From CAYTQK01 sp964439745 (GTDB lineage Bacteria; Desulfobacterota; Desulfobacteria; Desulfobacterales; Desulfosudaceae), in contig CAYTQK010000201.1 of the NCBI GenBank assembly GCA_964439745.1, forward strand, positions 1 through 6,088: a stretch of 6,088 nucleotides of DNA. Reading direction: 5' to 3'. Shown piece by piece: positions 5,059 through 6,088 of this stretch. Numbering within the stretch: position 1 is the first letter of the stretch; every line of letters starts with the position of its first letter. The notes below the pieces were generated by a model, which saw nothing but the letters and a program-made list of their open reading frames with translations, had not been told where the DNA came from and did not search any database. The position numbers and the translations under genes were made by a program.

Positions 5059-5934
5059 ATGCGATTGAAGGAGAAACTGGACGCGGGAGATTTCGCCATT
5101 CTGGCTGAGATGGAGCCCCCCAAAGGGGTAAACGTGACCCCCATGATTTCCGCCGCCACCCGGGTCAAAGGCGCCGTGGATGCCTTTGTCATCCCGGAAA
5201 TGAGCAACGCGGTCATGCGCATGAGCTCGCTGGGCGGGGCCCTGATCCTGCAGCAGCGCGGCATGGCTACCGTGTTGCAGGCCAATTGCCGGGACCGGAA
5301 CCGCCTGGCTCTCCAGGCGGACCTGCTGGCGGCCGCGGCCTGCGGGGTCAGCAACGTCATGGCCGTAACCGGCGACGATCCCAGCGTGGGCGACCACTAC
5401 CAGGCCCACCCGGTGTACGATATCGATCTCCCCCAGCTGCTGGGCATGATCCAGACCCTGGGAAACGGGCGGGATATGGCCAATATCAAGCTGGCCGGTG
5501 CTCCTGAGTTCTTTGTGGGAGCTGCTGTCAATCCCACGGTCAAGGAATATCACCTGGAAAAAACCATCGAAGAGATGGAGACCGAAAAATCGCTGGGCGT
5601 CGGCTTCTTTATTACCCCCCCGCTCTTTGACCTGGCCGCCATCCGTCCCTTTCTGAACCGTATTGACCGCAGCCGGACCCATATCATCCCCACCGTCCTG
5701 CTTCTCAAATCCGCCGGCATGGCGCGGTACATGGACCGCAACATGGATCATATCCACATCCCGCGGGATCTGATCCAACGCATCCAGAAAGCCGGCGACA
5801 AAACCCGTGAGTGTGTTCGCATTGCCAAAGAAACCATCGCCATGCTGAAAAAAGAGAATTTCAGCGGCGTCTGCCTGTCCACCATCGGGTGGGAAGACAA
5901 ACTCCCGGAAATGCTGGGCACCACCGGGGGATAG
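5059..5934 (+). CDS. metF: 5,10-methylenetetrahydrofolate reductase, anaerobic type
   Basis: A 291-residue cytosolic FAD-dependent TIM barrel that interconverts methylene- and methyl-tetrahydrofolate, for methionine synthesis or the Wood-Ljungdahl methyl branch. E17 in AEMEPP fits E. coli E28; D106 in MAVTGDDP fits D120; PTVLLLKSAGMARYM (211-225) and the ending IGWEDKLPEML (276-286) are typical of anaerobe enzymes. Length is close to E. coli MetF (296). The ATG at 5059 is chosen because GGAGGAA (5047-5053) lies 5 bases upstream; the frame opens upstream only from a TTG at 4957 with no such site. At the position of the folate-binding Gln183 of E. coli, the sequence is FFITPPLFD, putting P187 there by my hand alignment. 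Downstream, after 57 bases, comes an HdrA-like gene, suggesting the enzyme is coupled to ferredoxin/flavin electron transfer instead of, or besides, NAD(P)H. Confidence 0.93.
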   Translation: MRLKEKLDAGDFAILAEMEPPKGVNVTPMISAATRVKGAVDAFVIPEMSNAVMRMSSLGGALILQQRGMATVLQANCRDRNRLALQADLLAAAACGVSNVMAVTGDDPSVGDHYQAHPVYDIDLPQLLGMIQTLGNGRDMANIKLAGAPEFFVGAAVNPTVKEYHLEKTIEEMETEKSLGVGFFITPPLFDLAAIRPFLNRIDRSRTHIIPTVLLLKSAGMARYMDRNMDHIHIPRDLIQRIQKAGDKTRECVRIAKETIAMLKKENFSGVCLSTIGWEDKLPEMLGTTGG

Positions 5935-5991
5935 CAGCTGTGTTACAAAAGACCTGATTCCACGACATCTAATGCCATGCAGGAGGCGGAT

Positions 5992-6088
5992 ATGGGAAAA
6001 ACGGCGGCAATTTCTGATCCTTACAACCTTTCCGGCGCGGTGCTGGTGGTCGGCGGCGGTATCACGGGGATGCAGTCGGCGCTGGACC
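5992..6088 (+). CDS. hdrA: HdrA-like flavoprotein (heterodisulfide reductase subunit A family), N-terminal fragment
   Basis: Only the first 32 residues are in the window. After a 15-residue lead comes AVLVVGGGITGMQSALD (16-32), a dinucleotide-binding GxGxxG motif (G21-G23, G26) in the form typical of HdrA, where 'VVGGGIxGMQxAL' binds FAD. The ATG at 5992 has AGGAGG (5981-5986) 5 bases upstream; an in-frame ATG at 5977 precedes that site and is less likely. It lies 57 bases after metF on the same strand, with no terminator seen, so the two are probably co-transcribed. HdrA proteins are the electron-bifurcating flavin subunit of Hdr complexes, and metF-hdr clusters occur in acetogens and sulfate reducers. 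Other FAD proteins (such as the GltD family) share the motif, so family assignment depends partly on context. Confidence 0.65.
   Translation, partial: MGKTAAISDPYNLSGAVLVVGGGITGMQSALD

Noticed and set aside
4990..5778. 262-codon open frame on the minus strand
   Set aside because: It is antisense to metF; its His/Gly-rich translation shows no domain and it has no supported start.

Overview
The window looks like chromosomal DNA from an anaerobic, fairly GC-rich bacterium. A sulfate-reducing or related Desulfobacterota lineage fits best. This rests on gene content: an anaerobic-type methylenetetrahydrofolate reductase (MetF) directly followed by the start of a heterodisulfide-reductase-A-like flavoprotein, and a 'UroD/MetE-like' stand-alone methionine-synthase-fold protein of a kind I associate with that group. 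No alignment or taxonomy search was possible.

Layout, left to right. Positions 1-839 (minus) hold the first 279 residues of the UroD/MetE-like protein, cut by the window edge. It is divergent from tatA (1092-1280, plus), which encodes a 62-residue Tat translocase protein; the tatA leader carries a strong stem-loop. A strong rho-independent terminator (1352-1397) closes tatA and separates it from the convergent ssb (1415-1837, minus; single-stranded DNA-binding protein with an intact acidic tail). A non-coding gap (1838-2115) leads to a large gene on the same strand (2116-4395, minus). It encodes a 759-residue exported LVIVD-repeat protein, predicted to be a beta-propeller, with about 14 repeats arranged as a duplicated six-repeat block and a Cys-Phe-Ile tail at the C-terminus.

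The 663-base region 4396-5058 contains no convincing gene. It is a divergent control region: a near-consensus minus promoter for the LVIVD gene (leader about 155 nt), a near-consensus plus promoter for metF (leader about 260 nt), and an inverted repeat between them. metF (5059-5934, plus) and the HdrA-like gene (5992 to the window edge, plus) form the start of an operon.

Together the two ends concern one-carbon and methyl metabolism. MetF makes methyl-tetrahydrofolate, or runs in reverse in the Wood-Ljungdahl pathway. The HdrA-like partner suggests electron coupling through ferredoxin/flavin modules. The UroD/MetE-like protein belongs to a methyl-transfer fold. The middle genes (tatA, ssb, LVIVD protein) have no evident functional link to this. 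The most unusual item is the LVIVD protein: its duplicated architecture, C-terminal motif, G8 tract and lower GC content. I saw no mobile element, CRISPR array, tRNA or rRNA.
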